DNA of 6,349 nucleotides from NCBI GenBank assembly GCA_002432565.1, contig DJFP01000138.1:18348-24696 (forward strand). Reading direction: 5' to 3'. Below are positions 1 to 6,138 of the stretch, piece after piece (position 1 is the first letter of the stretch; every line of letters starts with the position of its first letter). Below the pieces are notes generated by a model. The model did no database searches, was not told the DNA's origin, and worked only from the letters and a program-made list of their open reading frames with translations. The stretch is from Flavobacteriales bacterium UBA5869 (lineage in GTDB: Bacteria; Bacteroidota; Bacteroidia; Flavobacteriales_D; Crocinitomicaceae). Position numbers and translations under genes: made by a program.

Positions 1-962
1 GTATTGTCGCCTCCGAATACGGAAGTTACAAAATTTCCATTGCAGGTAAGGCGCAGGCTTCCGTCGACATATATTTTGAGATTCTGTGTTGCCGGATCCC
101 ATGAAATCATAATAGTATGAACAGCCCCGTCATCTAAGTTCGCAAGCGAAGCAAATGCTGCTACAGGACCACAATAGGGAGCTCCTGGCCCCTGCAGGTT
201 ACCATCTATTTCCACAGCAATGTGATCTGCAAGCATATCGTAGACGTGAGCAGGATTGTCATTGTCATAAGTATCAAATTCGATCACCAGGGAATTGGAA
301 ATATTTCCTGCTCCTAACTGTCCTCCGGCAGTTCCGCATGCTGTTGGGTTCGGCTGGAATGTAAATGTGGTTCCATCCGCACCGTTGATATTATTCCCGA
401 AATAATAATTCAAAGAGAGATTAAACGGCTGATTGAAATCAATTACGGTATTGTTCCATGCGCATCCTGTTTGATTGGACGTTTCAGGAGTGAGCTGGAT
501 ACAGCTTTGCCCGCCGATTGTCTGATAGCTGGCATTTCCGTTCAAACAATAGCTTCCTGTGTTTGCAACCATTTTGTAAGCCAGGGTTACATTCGAAGTC
601 AGATCGTGTACGCAGTTGTATTTCGAAACCAGGATACGGATTGTTCCTGTATAGGTCGCAGTCCAGTTAATAGAGGCATTGGTTCCGCAAATATCATCGG
701 CGTAAACGATTTCGGTTACCCCGGCTGCATCCAGTATTGTTAATTGCGAATCCATGGATGACGAACTGCCCCCTGCGCAAAAGGTAAATTCATATTGGTT
801 GCATTGAACGACGTTTACAGTGTAATACCTTCCGTTTTGAGTTGCCACTGTTTGATAGGCTGCTGTTGGAGTGATTGCTCCGGATGCGGTTCCGCCGGTG
901 CATGCATATGCACGAATGAGGAACAAACCACTAAAAAGTAGTAGTAGGATAGTTTGCTTCAT
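1..962 (-). CDS. Secreted L-type lectin-domain protein, partial (C-terminus beyond left edge)
   Basis: The frame is open from an ATG at 962 to the left edge, 320 codons with no stop, so this is the N-terminal part of a larger protein. Residues 1-20 form a signal peptide (MKQTILLLLFSGLFLIRAYA), with probable cleavage after AYA. A Cys follows directly, but AYAC is a poor lipobox, so signal peptidase I is more likely. Residues about 25-130 look like a beta-sandwich, roughly PPC-like by pattern (LTILDAAG, YADDICG, WTATYTGTIRI). From about residue 165 the sequence matches the legume/L-type lectin fold: GADGTTFTF at 194-202 with the sugar-contacting Asp196, then IEFDTYDN with candidate metal ligands Glu228, Asp230 and Asn234, then His247, and later HTIMISWDP and KIYVDG. 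Such domains bind glycans, and in Bacteroidota they occur in large, often type-IX-secreted, surface proteins; that destination is inferred, since the C-terminus is missing. An in-frame ATG at 968 is an alternative start. Confidence 0.88.
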   Translation of the reverse strand, partial: MKQTILLLLFSGLFLIRAYACTGGTASGAITPTAAYQTVATQNGRYYTVNVVQCNQYEFTFCAGGSSSSMDSQLTILDAAGVTEIVYADDICGTNASINWTATYTGTIRILVSKYNCVHDLTSNVTLAYKMVANTGSYCLNGNASYQTIGGQSCIQLTPETSNQTGCAWNNTVIDFNQPFNLSLNYYFGNNINGADGTTFTFQPNPTACGTAGGQLGAGNISNSLVIEFDTYDNDNPAHVYDMLADHIAVEIDGNLQGPGAPYCGPVAAFASLANLDDGAVHTIMISWDPATQNLKIYVDGSLRLTCNGNFVTSVFGGDN

Positions 963-982
963 AATCATAGTTTGAAGCAAAC
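952..982 (-). other. Inverted repeat enclosing the lectin-gene start codon
   Basis: The ten bases at 952-961 are exactly complementary to 973-982, leaving an 11-base loop (962-972). On the minus-strand transcript the loop contains the ATG at 968 and the first base of the ATG at 962, so the start region could be presented in, or sequestered by, a hairpin. It would form in RNA only if transcription begins upstream of 982. The promoter-like TATGTTTG at 978-985 would put the start downstream of that and abolish the hairpin. The repeat is certain; a function is not shown. Confidence 0.4.
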
Positions 983-985
983 ATA
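978..985 (-). promoter_or_regulatory. Possible -7 promoter element of the lectin gene
   Basis: Read on the minus strand this is TATGTTTG, a full match to the Bacteroidota -7 consensus TAnnTTTG. No TTTG or TTG is visible at the usual 17-23 bases upstream, so the match is only half a promoter. Transcription would start near 971, leaving a leader of under ten bases before the 962 start. It is the best candidate in the 158-base gap (969-1126), which otherwise holds only the terminator of the next gene. Confidence 0.3.
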
Positions 986-1065
986 CTAAAACGATGTAGT
1001 TAATTCCTAATTTTTTAACGAAAAATTTACTAAAGGTTTAGCTTTTCTTTATGAACAGGATAAAC

Positions 1066-1091
1066 AAAAAACTCCCCACCGGAGTGAGGAG
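1066..1091 (-). terminator. Rho-independent terminator of the DUF4139 gene
   Basis: On the minus strand an 8-bp GC-rich stem (1084-1091 with 1072-1079, one G-U pair) closes a TCCG tetraloop and is followed at once by six T residues (1071-1066). It lies 35 bases past the stop codon of the DUF4139 gene. It should therefore end that transcript before the lectin gene, which argues against the two minus-strand genes forming one operon. Confidence 0.85.
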
Positions 1092-1126
1092 CTTGCCAAT
1101 AATCTAATAAGAGGTACTAAATTCGC

Positions 1127-2860
1127 TTAAAAACTTGGGCTGCTAACCGTTTTGAAAGTCCTCGTCAAAATTTTGGCATTTTTGGGATATCTGACCGAAT
1201 AACCGATCTCCATATTTGCTATTTCTCCCGGCTGGAGGGTCACCATGTAGGATACTTCACCGGTGAGGTCATTCTTTTTGCCGGTACCGATAGTTTCTAC
1301 TGTAACAGTGATTTCGCTTGAATTTGATAATGGAATTTGATCAAACACATTGATTCTTACAGGAACTGTTCGGTTGTTTCGGATCTGGATATCATAGTAA
1401 TAAGTGTCTTTTTTCGTGCTTCCGGAAATTTTCTTGGTGCTCATTTCAGATTTTAGCTTGCGCAATACCTGGATCTTGGAATCACGCCCGAGAGAAAGAC
1501 TGAGCGTATCGTCTACGTTATTCGTATTGATCTCGCTGACTCCCACATAGTTTCCTGCAAAATATACGTTCGTTGGTCCGGGAATCAGATCCAGGTCCTG
1601 CCATCCGACAATATTTGCCAGCAAGAAAGATCCCTGGTCCAATTTCGGAACAGAAACATGCGTGAATGTTGCCGGCATATTGATTTCCTTGATTTCTACA
1701 ATATATGGTTTTGCATCTGTCGGACAGGAAAACGGATGAGCGATCACGAATTCTGCATTCAGATCAGAAATCTCAATTTGCTTCATGGCAACCGTGCTGA
1801 CTTTTTTACCTTCATTTTTACTGCCGAATCGATCAGAACCCAGGAAACCTGCCGTATTCTCGGTTACTTTTTGATCAAGCACGTAATTATCATAAGCGCG
1901 TTGGTTAGCCATGTTAATCTCGTTCATTACTTCATTGCGGTAATCTGCTTTTTGCTGGATTGGCTGAACGTATGATTTTTTGGTGTATTCCGCCTGTTCT
2001 CCGTAACGGATGTAAAACGGGTTTAAAACAGGAGAAGCGGCACTCAAAAGCGGATCGGATGTACTTAAGGTCAAAATAACGTTTTTCCACTCGTTTCCGG
2101 TGTTGTTATACACCTGCGCCTTATATTTCAGGTTGATAGGCTGATTTAGGTCTGTTGCCGAAAGATCATAAGTTGCTGCCCAGCCGCAATCAGAAACAAG
2201 GTATTTCAAAGTGCCTGAAATATCGGTGTTATTATCTGCATCGATCAATACAATCACCTGGTTACTGCGTTGATTTTCCGTATAATTCAATTCCGTCAGC
2301 TGGAAACGGGTGTCGTTGATCTTTGCGGAAAGAATATCTTGTTCTTTTTTGATTTTGGTAATCGTTTTATTGATCTCAAAAGTACGGGTGCGGTAATATT
2401 CTCCGGCTGCTTTGATTTGATCAATCGTCAGCGTGTTTTGGCCTTTTAAATCCTTATTGGTGTTCAAAATCCCCAGTTCAGCCTGGTAAGAACTCAATAA
2501 ATCCACATTCAGCTGATGGCGGTCTTTCAAGTGTTCCAAAGAATCTGCGAGGATCTTAATTTTCGGATTCCATTGTTCGGCAGCTAAAAAATCCATTTCG
2601 GTTGAAATTGAAACCATTCGAAAAGAACCTGAACCGGTAAATTGGATGGTCCGTGGGTCTGCAAATGCCGAAATTCCCGAAAAGATGATCTTATTTCTTC
2701 CCTTCGTTAATTTCACCTGCGTTTCGTGGGTCATTTCACCTGCAGTAAGGAAAAGCTTTACACGTTTGATTTCCGTTTTAAGAACCTGCTCATGAATATT
2801 CTGTGCAAAAATTGCCAGGGGAAAAAGAACCATCAATAGGTTTAAAAAGTGTTTTTTCAT
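1127..2860 (-). CDS. Secreted DUF4140/DUF4139 (MuiA-like) protein
   Basis: This 577-residue protein has a Sec signal peptide at 1-19 (MKKHFLNLLMVLFPLAIFA), followed by the Gln typical of Bacteroidota exported proteins. Residues about 30-110 resemble the N-terminal DUF4140 domain (VKLFLTAGEMTHETQVKLTK, then an IIFSGISAFADPRTIQF segment). A helical, probably coiled-coil stretch follows at roughly 100-190. The rest matches DUF4139: DCGWAATYDLSA, NTGNEWKNVILTLSTSDP, and a beta-rich C-terminus with LQPGEIANMEIGYSVRYP. The family is called mucoidy inhibitor A-like, but its biochemical role is unsettled, so I assign only an exported envelope protein. The frame extends upstream to an ATG at 2905, but that codon lies inside the predicted -7 element and would put 15 residues before the signal peptide, so I chose 2860. 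Length is close to that usual for the family. Confidence 0.88.
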   Translation of the reverse strand: MKKHFLNLLMVLFPLAIFAQNIHEQVLKTEIKRVKLFLTAGEMTHETQVKLTKGRNKIIFSGISAFADPRTIQFTGSGSFRMVSISTEMDFLAAEQWNPKIKILADSLEHLKDRHQLNVDLLSSYQAELGILNTNKDLKGQNTLTIDQIKAAGEYYRTRTFEINKTITKIKKEQDILSAKINDTRFQLTELNYTENQRSNQVIVLIDADNNTDISGTLKYLVSDCGWAATYDLSATDLNQPINLKYKAQVYNNTGNEWKNVILTLSTSDPLLSAASPVLNPFYIRYGEQAEYTKKSYVQPIQQKADYRNEVMNEINMANQRAYDNYVLDQKVTENTAGFLGSDRFGSKNEGKKVSTVAMKQIEISDLNAEFVIAHPFSCPTDAKPYIVEIKEINMPATFTHVSVPKLDQGSFLLANIVGWQDLDLIPGPTNVYFAGNYVGVSEINTNNVDDTLSLSLGRDSKIQVLRKLKSEMSTKKISGSTKKDTYYYDIQIRNNRTVPVRINVFDQIPLSNSSEITVTVETIGTGKKNDLTGEVSYMVTLQPGEIANMEIGYSVRYPKNAKILTRTFKTVSSPSF

Positions 2861-2902
2861 AGAATTGGTTTTAGCGTAATACATATAAGCAGTATTTCCG
2901 TT

Positions 2903-2931
2903 CAAAAATAAATTGTTTTATTTCAAACAAA
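2903..2931 (-). promoter_or_regulatory. Promoter of the DUF4139 gene
   Basis: On the minus strand, TTTG (2931-2928) is followed after 17 bases by TATTTTTG (2910-2903), fitting the Flavobacterium-type pattern TTG-N17-23-TAnnTTTG. A second TTTG (2927-2924) directly follows the first but is only 13 bases from the -7 box. Transcription would start near 2896, giving a leader of about 36 bases to the ATG at 2860. Confidence 0.6.
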
Positions 2932-2949
2932 TTGTGTTAAAACAAAAAC

Positions 2950-2981
2950 TTTGTGAAATAAATTATTTGTATCTAATTTTG
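2950..2981 (+). promoter_or_regulatory. Promoter of lysA
   Basis: TTTG (2950-2953), a 20-base spacer and TAATTTTG (2974-2981) match the Bacteroidota housekeeping promoter TTTG-N19-21-TAnnTTTG exactly. The expected start near 2988 leaves a leader of about 16 bases, too short for a riboswitch or attenuator, so I see no lysine riboswitch here. The promoter sits back to back with that of the DUF4139 gene; the two -33 boxes are 18 bases apart. Confidence 0.7.
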
Positions 2982-3003
2982 TACCCTGAAAAGTAGTAAT
3001 AAA

Positions 3004-4239
3004 ATGAACTCAAGACTCTTAGAATCTATAGCCGGTGAATATGGAACCCCGGTTTATGTGTATGATGAATCAAAAATTATTTCGCAGTACAATCGTCTGA
3101 AGAACGCCTTCGGAAAGCAGGAAGTGAAATTACACTATGCCATGAAGGCATTAAGCAATATCAACGTATTGAAAACACTCAAAGATCAGGGAGCAGGTTT
3201 GGATGCTGTTTCGATAGAGGAAGTTTATTTGGGGCTTAGAGCAGGTTTTGAGCCGGAAGAAATTATGTATACTCCGAATGGTGTGGCATTTTCCGAGATC
3301 GAAGAAGCGGTTGCTTTGGGAGTCATGATCAATATCGACAACCTGAGCGTGCTGGAACATTTCGGGATGGTATTCGGTAGTTTGGTTCCGGTTTGTATCC
3401 GGATAAACCCGCATATTTTAGCTGGGGGGCACGCCAATATCTCAGTCGGTCACATCGATTCCAAGTTCGGAATTTCAATCCATCAGTTAAGACATATTCA
3501 GCGAATTGTTGAACACTATAAATTACATATTGTTGGTCTGCACATGCATACCGGAAGTGATATCGTGGATGCGGATGTGTTCCTCCAGGGAGCCGATTTG
3601 CTTTACCAGGCTGCGGGTTATTTCCCGGAATTGAAGTTCATGGATTTCGGATCGGGATTCAAAGTAGCTTACAAAGAAGGTGATTTCGTGACTCCTATTG
3701 AAGAAATCGGAACAAAGATCGGAGAGTCTTTTCAAAATTTCTGCAAGGAATATGGCCGTGAACTGGAATTATGGTTTGAACCTGGAAAGTTCCTGGTGAG
3801 TGAAAGCGGAGTGCTGTTGGTTTCTGTCAATGTGGTAAAGCAAACAACCTCAACCGTTTTTCTGGGTGTAAACAGCGGACAAAACCATTTGATCCGTCCG
3901 ATGTTTTACAATGCATATCACCGCATCGAAAATATTTCGAACCCTGCAGGACAGAAAAAATTGTACTCCGTGGTAGGTTACATTTGTGAAACAGACACGT
4001 TTGGCTATGACCGGCCGATTTCAGAAGCAAAAGTTGGAGATGTACTTGGGATTTACAATGCCGGGGCTTACGGTTTCAGCATGAGCAATCAGTACAATTC
4101 GCGTTTGAGGCCAGCTGAGGTTTATATCAGGGACGGAGTTCCGCATTTGATCAGAAAGAGAGAGACGCTGGATGATGTTATTCGAAATGAAGTAGACTTG
4201 ACTTTAAGTCCTGCTTACGCGGCAAAAATGACTGAGTAA
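3004..4239 (+). CDS. lysA: Diaminopimelate decarboxylase
   Basis: LysA decarboxylates meso-2,6-diaminopimelate to L-lysine, the last step of lysine synthesis, using pyridoxal phosphate in the cytoplasm. The 411-residue length and motif order fit fold-III (alanine-racemase-like) decarboxylases. Lys48 in HYAMKA is the PLP-binding lysine. SKFG contributes to the barrel motif, HMHTGSD (180-186) holds the His that stacks on PLP, and DFGSGF (214-219) is the phosphate-binding glycine motif. EPGKFLV starts at 259. CETD (328-331) carries the Cys-Glu pair that completes the partner subunit's active site in the dimer, and AGAYGFSMSNQYNSR (353-367) carries the PLP-contacting Tyr356. The variants DFGSGF and CETDTFG differ from the common GGG and CES forms, but as far as I recall are usual for Bacteroidota LysA. 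The ATG at 3004 follows a good promoter; no Shine-Dalgarno is visible. It is transcribed alone, divergent from the DUF4139 gene. A related carboxynorspermidine or ornithine-type decarboxylase is less likely. Confidence 0.95.
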   Translation: MNSRLLESIAGEYGTPVYVYDESKIISQYNRLKNAFGKQEVKLHYAMKALSNINVLKTLKDQGAGLDAVSIEEVYLGLRAGFEPEEIMYTPNGVAFSEIEEAVALGVMINIDNLSVLEHFGMVFGSLVPVCIRINPHILAGGHANISVGHIDSKFGISIHQLRHIQRIVEHYKLHIVGLHMHTGSDIVDADVFLQGADLLYQAAGYFPELKFMDFGSGFKVAYKEGDFVTPIEEIGTKIGESFQNFCKEYGRELELWFEPGKFLVSESGVLLVSVNVVKQTTSTVFLGVNSGQNHLIRPMFYNAYHRIENISNPAGQKKLYSVVGYICETDTFGYDRPISEAKVGDVLGIYNAGAYGFSMSNQYNSRLRPAEVYIRDGVPHLIRKRETLDDVIRNEVDLTLSPAYAAKMTE

Positions 4240-4266
4240 GCAAAACAGTTTTTGTTCATCAAATTT

Positions 4267-4304
4267 TCCTTGAGTCGGCAATTGATTGTCGGCTCAGGGA
4301 TTTT
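4267..4304 (+). terminator. Terminator of lysA overlapping the end of the convergent methyltransferase gene
   Basis: Positions 4267-4300 form a near-perfect hairpin, about 15 bp with three G-U pairs around the tetraloop TTGA (4282-4285), followed by TTTT (4301-4304). It lies 27 bases after the lysA stop. The stop codon of the minus-strand methyltransferase gene (4294-4296) is inside the 3' arm. Read on the minus strand the hairpin is followed by AAATTTG, a weak U tract, so termination in that direction is less certain. Confidence 0.7.
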
Positions 4305-4947
4305 GAAAGAAACTTCTTTTCCGTGCAATAATGATCAAATCGGTATCAGATTCAGTTTCTGATAGGGCAAAAGGTTGTTTTTGGGTTGAAATAATCTGAA
4401 AACCTATCTGTTTCAGCAGGCGCAGCAAAAAATCAGCTTCGTAATAATGCATCATCAACTCTTCGCCTGTACTCGATTTTTTCAAACGCGAGTTTTCGTA
4501 AAGGTCTTCCATAGTGCTTAAGTAAATGACTCCATTTTCATTCAGTTTCTCGAATACTTTAAACAGGAATAGCTCAACCTGGTCTATCGAAAGATAGGGA
4601 AAAAGAAACCCGATTATGACCGCATCAAAACTCGATTCCAGGTGATCAATCAGCAGGGCGTCGTATACCAAAAAGCGGGCACCGGGATTGTTTTTTCGGG
4701 CAAGGTCAATCATATTTGGCGCCAGGTCTATGCCCAGCAGTTTTAATCCTGGTAGGTGTTCCAATAAATAGTGACTGATATTCCCGGGACCGCAGGCGAT
4801 ATCTAAAACTTTTGAACCGTCTTCCAACTGTTCCAAAAGTATTTTTAAGGATTCCTCATAATGATCTACGGAAAAGAAACGTTCCTGGTAAGAATCAGCC
4901 AGTTTATTAAAGAGGTCAACTGCCTTTTGATTATTTGTTGTGTTCAC
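4294..4947 (-). CDS. Class I SAM-dependent methyltransferase
   Basis: The product is a soluble protein of 217 residues when started at the GTG at 4947. Motif I is VLDIACGPGNIS (47-58), the glycine-rich SAM-binding loop. IDLAPNMIDLARK (73-85) supplies the acidic residue for the SAM ribose (Asp74). YDAL (95-98) is motif III-like, FDAVIIGFLFPYLS (107-120) is motif IV, and the LNENGVIYLSTME segment is the post-motif strand. The substrate cannot be read from the sequence; the protein resembles the broad Methyltransf_11/25 group. The frame extends upstream to an ATG at 5112, but those 55 residues are low-complexity antisense of the divergent lipoprotein gene and carry no family motif. No ATG occurs between 5112 and motif II. 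The GTG lies about 14 bases after the start predicted from a TATTTTTG box, so I prefer it. It converges on lysA and is divergent from the hydrolase gene. Confidence 0.82.
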   Translation of the reverse strand: MNTTNNQKAVDLFNKLADSYQERFFSVDHYEESLKILLEQLEDGSKVLDIACGPGNISHYLLEHLPGLKLLGIDLAPNMIDLARKNNPGARFLVYDALLIDHLESSFDAVIIGFLFPYLSIDQVELFLFKVFEKLNENGVIYLSTMEDLYENSRLKKSSTGEELMMHYYEADFLLRLLKQIGFQIISTQKQPFALSETESDTDLIIIARKRSFFQNP

Positions 4948-4967
4948 GATTTTTTCGGGTAAATTAG

Positions 4968-4975
4968 CAAAAATA
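4968..4975 (-). promoter_or_regulatory. Probable -7 promoter element of the methyltransferase gene
   Basis: On the minus strand this reads TATTTTTG, a full TAnnTTTG match. Transcription would start near 4961, about 14 bases before the GTG at 4947, which supports that start over the upstream ATG. No good TTTG is seen at the -33 distance, which falls in the first codons of the hydrolase gene. The same 37-base gap must also serve the plus-strand gene: TTG (4938-4940), 19 bases, then TAAATTAG (4960-4967) is a weak partial match for it. Confidence 0.5.
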
Positions 4976-4984
4976 GTTGCTTTT

Positions 4985-6019
4985 ATGATGCGCGTTTTAG
5001 GATTTGTGATCGCCTTATTGTTAATGCTTCCGCTTTTCTTGTCCTGCTCGGATAATGGTAAAAAGAACCCGAAAGGAAAGTCGGAAGAAAATGAAAGAAA
5101 AAAGAGAAACAAGAAAAGTATGGAGGAGGAAAGATCGACCGCTTCCCCTAAAAATTATGAGTTTGTCCATAATGACTCATTGAGTGATTATATCAATGCC
5201 TACAATAAAACCCTGTCTCTATTTGAGCTGCCGATAACTGAAAAGGACATTCCGACGCAATTTGGAAATGCACATGTTTTGATATGCGGAAACTCTAAAA
5301 ATCCTCCATTAGTGCTGCTTCATGGTATGAATGCGAGTTCGACTATGTGGTACCCGAATATGAAGAGTCTGGCCCAAAAATATCGGGTTTATGCGATTGA
5401 TTTTTTATTGGAACCCGGGAAGTCGACATGCACTATGAAACGCCTGAATAAAGATGAAATAGCGGCCTGGTATGATGAAATATTCTCAAAACTGGGCTTG
5501 AATTCGTTTTACCTGTTAGGATGTTCACGCGGAGGGTGGCTTGCTACGGCAGTTGCATTGAACACACCCGGAAAAATAAAGAAATTGGTATTGCTGAGTC
5601 CTGCCCAGACATTTACATGGATTCCGCCAAGTTCTGCTTTGTTGAGTAATATCACATACTGTATTTCACCTGACAAAGAGAAGTTAAACAATATCCTTGC
5701 CGGGTTATCCGTAAGGAGTATTAAGATAAGTAAAACCTATTTTGATCAATATTACCTGGGAACAGAAAAAGAAAATATGTCTGCGTGCATTTTTGAAATG
5801 ACTCCATATTCACGGAAATCAATGAGTGCTTTAACAATGCCGGTTTTGGTATTGATAGGAGATAAAGATATCATCAATAACCAGCGGTGCCTGGAGAAAG
5901 TCATGAAATGGGTACCAAATCCTGATACCGGCACCATCCAAAATGCAGGACACTTTCTAAGTTTTGATCAGCCGGATATTGTCAATTCACGAATACATTC
6001 TTTTTTAGGTAAGCAATAA
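4985..6019 (+). CDS. Alpha/beta-hydrolase lipoprotein (carboxylesterase-like)
   Basis: This 344-residue protein begins with a lipoprotein signal: a hydrophobic stretch at 4-20 ending in LFLSC, with Cys21 as the probable lipidation site. A very basic and acidic linker at about 26-50 is rich in Lys, Glu and Arg. The alpha/beta-hydrolase domain covers about 80-344. LLHGM carries the oxyanion His113-Gly114, GCSRG is the nucleophile elbow with Ser181, GDKD gives the acid Asp295, and NAGHFLSF gives His323. The triad is intact, so an active serine esterase or related hydrolase is likely; the substrate is unknown. The segment FGNAHV through MWYPNM resembles, from memory, small Bacillus carboxylesterases of the YbfK type. 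It should sit at the outer membrane or periplasm. An ATG at 4940 is in frame, but it would place 15 residues before the signal and overlap the methyltransferase start. Tandem ATGs at 4985 and 4988 are both possible. Confidence 0.87.
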   Translation: MMRVLGFVIALLLMLPLFLSCSDNGKKNPKGKSEENERKKRNKKSMEEERSTASPKNYEFVHNDSLSDYINAYNKTLSLFELPITEKDIPTQFGNAHVLICGNSKNPPLVLLHGMNASSTMWYPNMKSLAQKYRVYAIDFLLEPGKSTCTMKRLNKDEIAAWYDEIFSKLGLNSFYLLGCSRGGWLATAVALNTPGKIKKLVLLSPAQTFTWIPPSSALLSNITYCISPDKEKLNNILAGLSVRSIKISKTYFDQYYLGTEKENMSACIFEMTPYSRKSMSALTMPVLVLIGDKDIINNQRCLEKVMKWVPNPDTGTIQNAGHFLSFDQPDIVNSRIHSFLGKQ

Positions 6020-6089
6020 ATTGTTTAATAATTAACATTTGGTTATTATTCAGTTAATCCTTTGATTTTCATGCGAATCAGGCAACTAC

Positions 6090-6122
6090 TTTGTTGTAAA
6101 TTCGTTCTTGAATTAGAATTTG
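6090..6122 (+). promoter_or_regulatory. Possible promoter of the right-edge secreted-protein gene
   Basis: TTTG (6090-6093), 20 bases, then TAGAATTTG (6114-6122) resembles the Bacteroidota promoter but has three rather than two bases between TA and TTTG. Transcription would start near 6129, about 10 bases before the ATG at 6139. The rest of the 119-base gap (6020-6138) is AT-rich; I see no convincing terminator for the hydrolase gene, only A/T stems such as 6033-6051. Confidence 0.4.
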
Positions 6123-6138
6123 TAAATAATTCAACACT

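Noticed and set aside
155..743. Plus-strand open frames at 155-364 and 471-743
   Set aside because: They are antisense to the continuous lectin-protein frame, have Cys/Arg-rich unnatural composition and no recognisable domain.
898..913. Six-base inverted repeat GTGCAT / ATGCAC with a four-base spacer
   Set aside because: It lies in codons for the signal-peptide end of the lectin protein and is short enough to be chance.
1658..1975. Plus-strand open frame of 105 residues
   Set aside because: It lies wholly antisense within the well-supported DUF4139 gene and shows no family resemblance.
2982..3003. Lysine riboswitch or leader-peptide control ahead of lysA
   Set aside because: The predicted leader is only about 16 bases, far too short for either.
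3151..4030. Minus-strand open frames inside lysA
   Set aside because: They are shadows of lysA, which has complete active-site motifs across the same bases.
5509..5937. Minus-strand open frames inside the hydrolase gene
   Set aside because: They overlap the catalytic core of the intact hydrolase on the other strand and have no promoter or motif of their own.
6033..6051. Possible terminator after the hydrolase gene
   Set aside because: The pairing is almost entirely A/T with mismatches and no proper T run, so I do not call it.
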